Part shown: positions 7,785 to 9,098 of the stretch, in pieces | Numbering within the stretch: position 1 is the first letter of the stretch | Layout: every line of letters begins with the position of its first letter | Origin: Candidatus Nanopelagicales bacterium | GTDB taxonomy: Bacteria; Actinomycetota; Actinomycetes; S36-B12; UBA5976 | Reading direction: 5' to 3' | DNA: 9,098 bases | NCBI GenBank assembly: GCA_023254955.1 | Contig: JALRKC010000029.1 | Coordinates: forward strand, 1-9,098 | Notes under the pieces: generated by a model | Database searches by the model: none | Seen by the model: the letters and a program-made list of their open reading frames with translations, nothing else | Told to the model about the DNA's origin: nothing | Position numbers and translations under genes: made by a program

Positions 7785-7803
7785 AGTTGCAAACTACGCA
7801 ACT
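7785..7803. promoter_or_regulatory. AGTTGC/GCAACT dyad upstream of the flavoprotein
   Basis: AGTTGC (7785-7790) and GCAACT (7798-7803) are a perfect 6-bp inverted repeat with a 7-nt centre, 18 nt before the start codon. A further GTTGC lies at 7767-7771. TAAAGT (7782-7787) fits TANNNT and could be a -10 overlapping the dyad, but no matching -35 is clear. The half-sites resemble the AGTTGCGCAATT element at 2103-2114, hinting at shared control of the two enzyme genes. Confidence 0.4.
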
Positions 7804-7821
7804 GCATGAAAGTGGGTGTTT

Positions 7822-9098
7822 GTGTCCAAAGTTGTAATTATTGGCGCAGGAATTGTTGGATGTGCGTTAGCAGATGAACTTACTGAACGTGGTTGGACAG
7901 ATGTAACTGTTTTAGAACAAGGACCATTGTGGGCACCAGGTGGTTCTACTTCGCATGCACCTGGATTAGTTTTTCAAACTAACGGATCAAAAACTTTAGC
8001 GAACTTTGCAACTTACACTGTAGAAAAATTGATGTCTCTAGATTTAAACGGCGAACCTTGCTTTCTTCAAGTCGGAAGTATTGAAGTTGCGACAACTCCT
8101 GAAAGGCTCGCTGAATTACATCGCCGTGCTGGTTTAGCCACAGCTTGGGGAATTCCTGCTGAAGTAATCACCCCAGAAGCAGCAGCCAAGCTTCACCCAG
8201 TATTGGATCCAAACTCCATTTTAGGTGCCTTGCATGTTTCAACAGATGGTTTAGCAAAAGCGCTTCGTGCTGATGAAGCGATGGGTAAGCGAGCAATATC
8301 TCGCGGTGCAAAATTTTTAGAACGTCATGAAGTTTTAGATATCAAAAAAGAAAATGGGAAAGTCACCGGCGTTGTAACTAATCAGGGTGATTTTGCAGCA
8401 GATGTAGTAATTGCTTGTGCTGGTATCTGGGGGCCAAAAGTTGGCGACATGATTGGGATGCCAACTGCTTTACAACCGTTAGCACACCAGCTCGCTTGGA
8501 CTGAAGATATTGATTCCTTAGATGACCAAGAAGAAGAATGCACTATTCCACTTTTGAGAAACCAAGATCATGATTTGTATTACCGCCAACGCGGTAAAGG
8601 TTTGGGCGTTGGTTGGTACGGCCACAGACCATTGCCAGTTAAAGCTAAAGACATTGTTCCATTTGATAAAGCTGCCACCATGCCCTCAATGCTTGAATTC
8701 ACTGCCCCAGAATGGGTTGGCGCTATGGAGCATAGTTCTGAAATTTTGCCCGAATTGAAAAACACAAAAATTTCTTCTGGGATGAACGGTTTGTTTTCAT
8801 TTACCGTTGACGGTAATCCTTTGATGGGTGAATGGAAAGGCCTAAAAGGATTTTGGGTGGCAGAAGCCGTTTGGGTTACTCACTCTGCAGGTGTTGCCAG
8901 AGCGATTGCTGAATGGTTAGTCGATGGGCATCCATCGATTACGGTTCATGATTGTGACGTAAATCGTTTCGAAAAACACCAACTTGGCCCAGAGCATATT
9001 CAAATGCGCGGCGAGCAAAACTACATCGAGGTTTACGACATCATTCATCCATTGCAGCCAATGGAGGCGCCAAGACCTCTTAGAACCACTGGCTTTTA
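7822..9098 (+). CDS. Dimethylglycine/sarcosine dehydrogenase-type FAD oxidoreductase, 3'-partial
   Basis: Enzymes of this family oxidise an N-methyl group of dimethylglycine or sarcosine; full-length forms add a C-terminal GcvT-like domain that hands the carbon to THF. About 425 codons are open to the window end. The N-terminus has the FAD dinucleotide motif GAGIVG (8-13) and the ribose-binding acid in VLEQG (Glu32). GSTSHAPGL (41-49) carries His45, aligning with the histidine that holds FAD covalently in mammalian dimethylglycine dehydrogenase (GSTWHAAGL). Later come GSIEVATTPERL, ACAGIWGPKVGDMIGM, and the oxidoreductase C-terminal strands at GFWVAEAVWVTHSAGVARAIAEW. The last ~45 residues (DVNRFEKHQ, YDIIHP) match the linker leading to GcvT domains, so about half the gene is probably outside. 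GTG at 7822 is used; GTG at 7816 is an in-frame alternative, and the Shine-Dalgarno is weak either way. Substrate between dimethylglycine, sarcosine and relatives is not settled. Confidence 0.88.
   Translation, partial: MSKVVIIGAGIVGCALADELTERGWTDVTVLEQGPLWAPGGSTSHAPGLVFQTNGSKTLANFATYTVEKLMSLDLNGEPCFLQVGSIEVATTPERLAELHRRAGLATAWGIPAEVITPEAAAKLHPVLDPNSILGALHVSTDGLAKALRADEAMGKRAISRGAKFLERHEVLDIKKENGKVTGVVTNQGDFAADVVIACAGIWGPKVGDMIGMPTALQPLAHQLAWTEDIDSLDDQEEECTIPLLRNQDHDLYYRQRGKGLGVGWYGHRPLPVKAKDIVPFDKAATMPSMLEFTAPEWVGAMEHSSEILPELKNTKISSGMNGLFSFTVDGNPLMGEWKGLKGFWVAEAVWVTHSAGVARAIAEWLVDGHPSITVHDCDVNRFEKHQLGPEHIQMRGEQNYIEVYDIIHPLQPMEAPRPLRTTGF

Noticed and set aside
7806..7808. ATG as the flavoprotein start
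   Set aside because: It is out of frame with the FAD-binding motif; the GTG codons at 7816 and 7822 are in frame.
8570..8765. Short overlapping open frames on both strands within the flavoprotein gene
   Set aside because: The long + strand frame from 7822 is uninterrupted and matches a known family throughout, so these are shadows.
1..9098. CRISPR array, insertion sequence, tRNA or other RNA gene
   Set aside because: I saw no regularly spaced repeats, transposase motifs, terminal inverted repeats or cloverleaf-like segments; the longest non-coding gap is 118 nt.

Overview
The window is a 9.1 kb stretch of a low-GC (roughly 40% by eye) bacterial chromosome with every gene on the + strand. 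The proteins look actinobacterial: a lipoprotein with a Thr/Glu-rich linker, an IclR regulator with an apparently leaderless start, TANNNT-type -10 candidates, and a two-in-one ProW permease. The low GC and compact spacing suggest a streamlined aquatic actinobacterium, perhaps Nanopelagicales (acI) or a relative. That assignment is an inference from style; no marker gene is present.

Layout: (1) 1-1231, the 3' three-quarters of formate-tetrahydrofolate ligase (fhs), broken by one lesion near 262-265 that looks like a ~20-bp deletion; (2) 1272-2036, an IclR-family regulator with a promoter/dyad abutting its ATG; (3) 2136-3617, a GbsA/BetB-like betaine-aldehyde dehydrogenase, probably starting at TTG; (4) 3614-4651 and (5) 4648-6612, a ProV-like ATPase and a fused double ProW-like permease, each overlapping its upstream neighbour by 4 nt; (6) 6711-7703, a lipoprotein glycine-betaine-type binding protein after a 98-nt gap holding a long AT-rich hairpin and an operator-like dyad; (7) a strong intrinsic terminator at 7715-7753; (8) 7822-9098+, the N-terminal ~425 codons of a dimethylglycine/sarcosine dehydrogenase-type flavoprotein, running off the end. 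No gap exceeds 120 nt, and I see no RNA gene, mobile element or CRISPR array.

Together the genes describe uptake and catabolism of methylated amines. The ABC transporter would import glycine betaine, choline or a relative. The aldehyde dehydrogenase would make betaine from betaine aldehyde. The flavoprotein would oxidise N-methyl groups of dimethylglycine or sarcosine, probably passing one-carbon units to tetrahydrofolate. Fhs would interconvert 10-formyl-THF and formate, and it is the step that appears broken here. The enzyme forming betaine aldehyde and the one removing the first methyl from betaine are not in the window. The IclR protein is the obvious candidate local regulator.

This is a coherent but recognisable catabolic cluster; I do not see a wholly new system. 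The most notable points are the fhs lesion, the duplicated permease, the ATPase with a shortened C-terminal region, and several dyad-rich intergenic regions.
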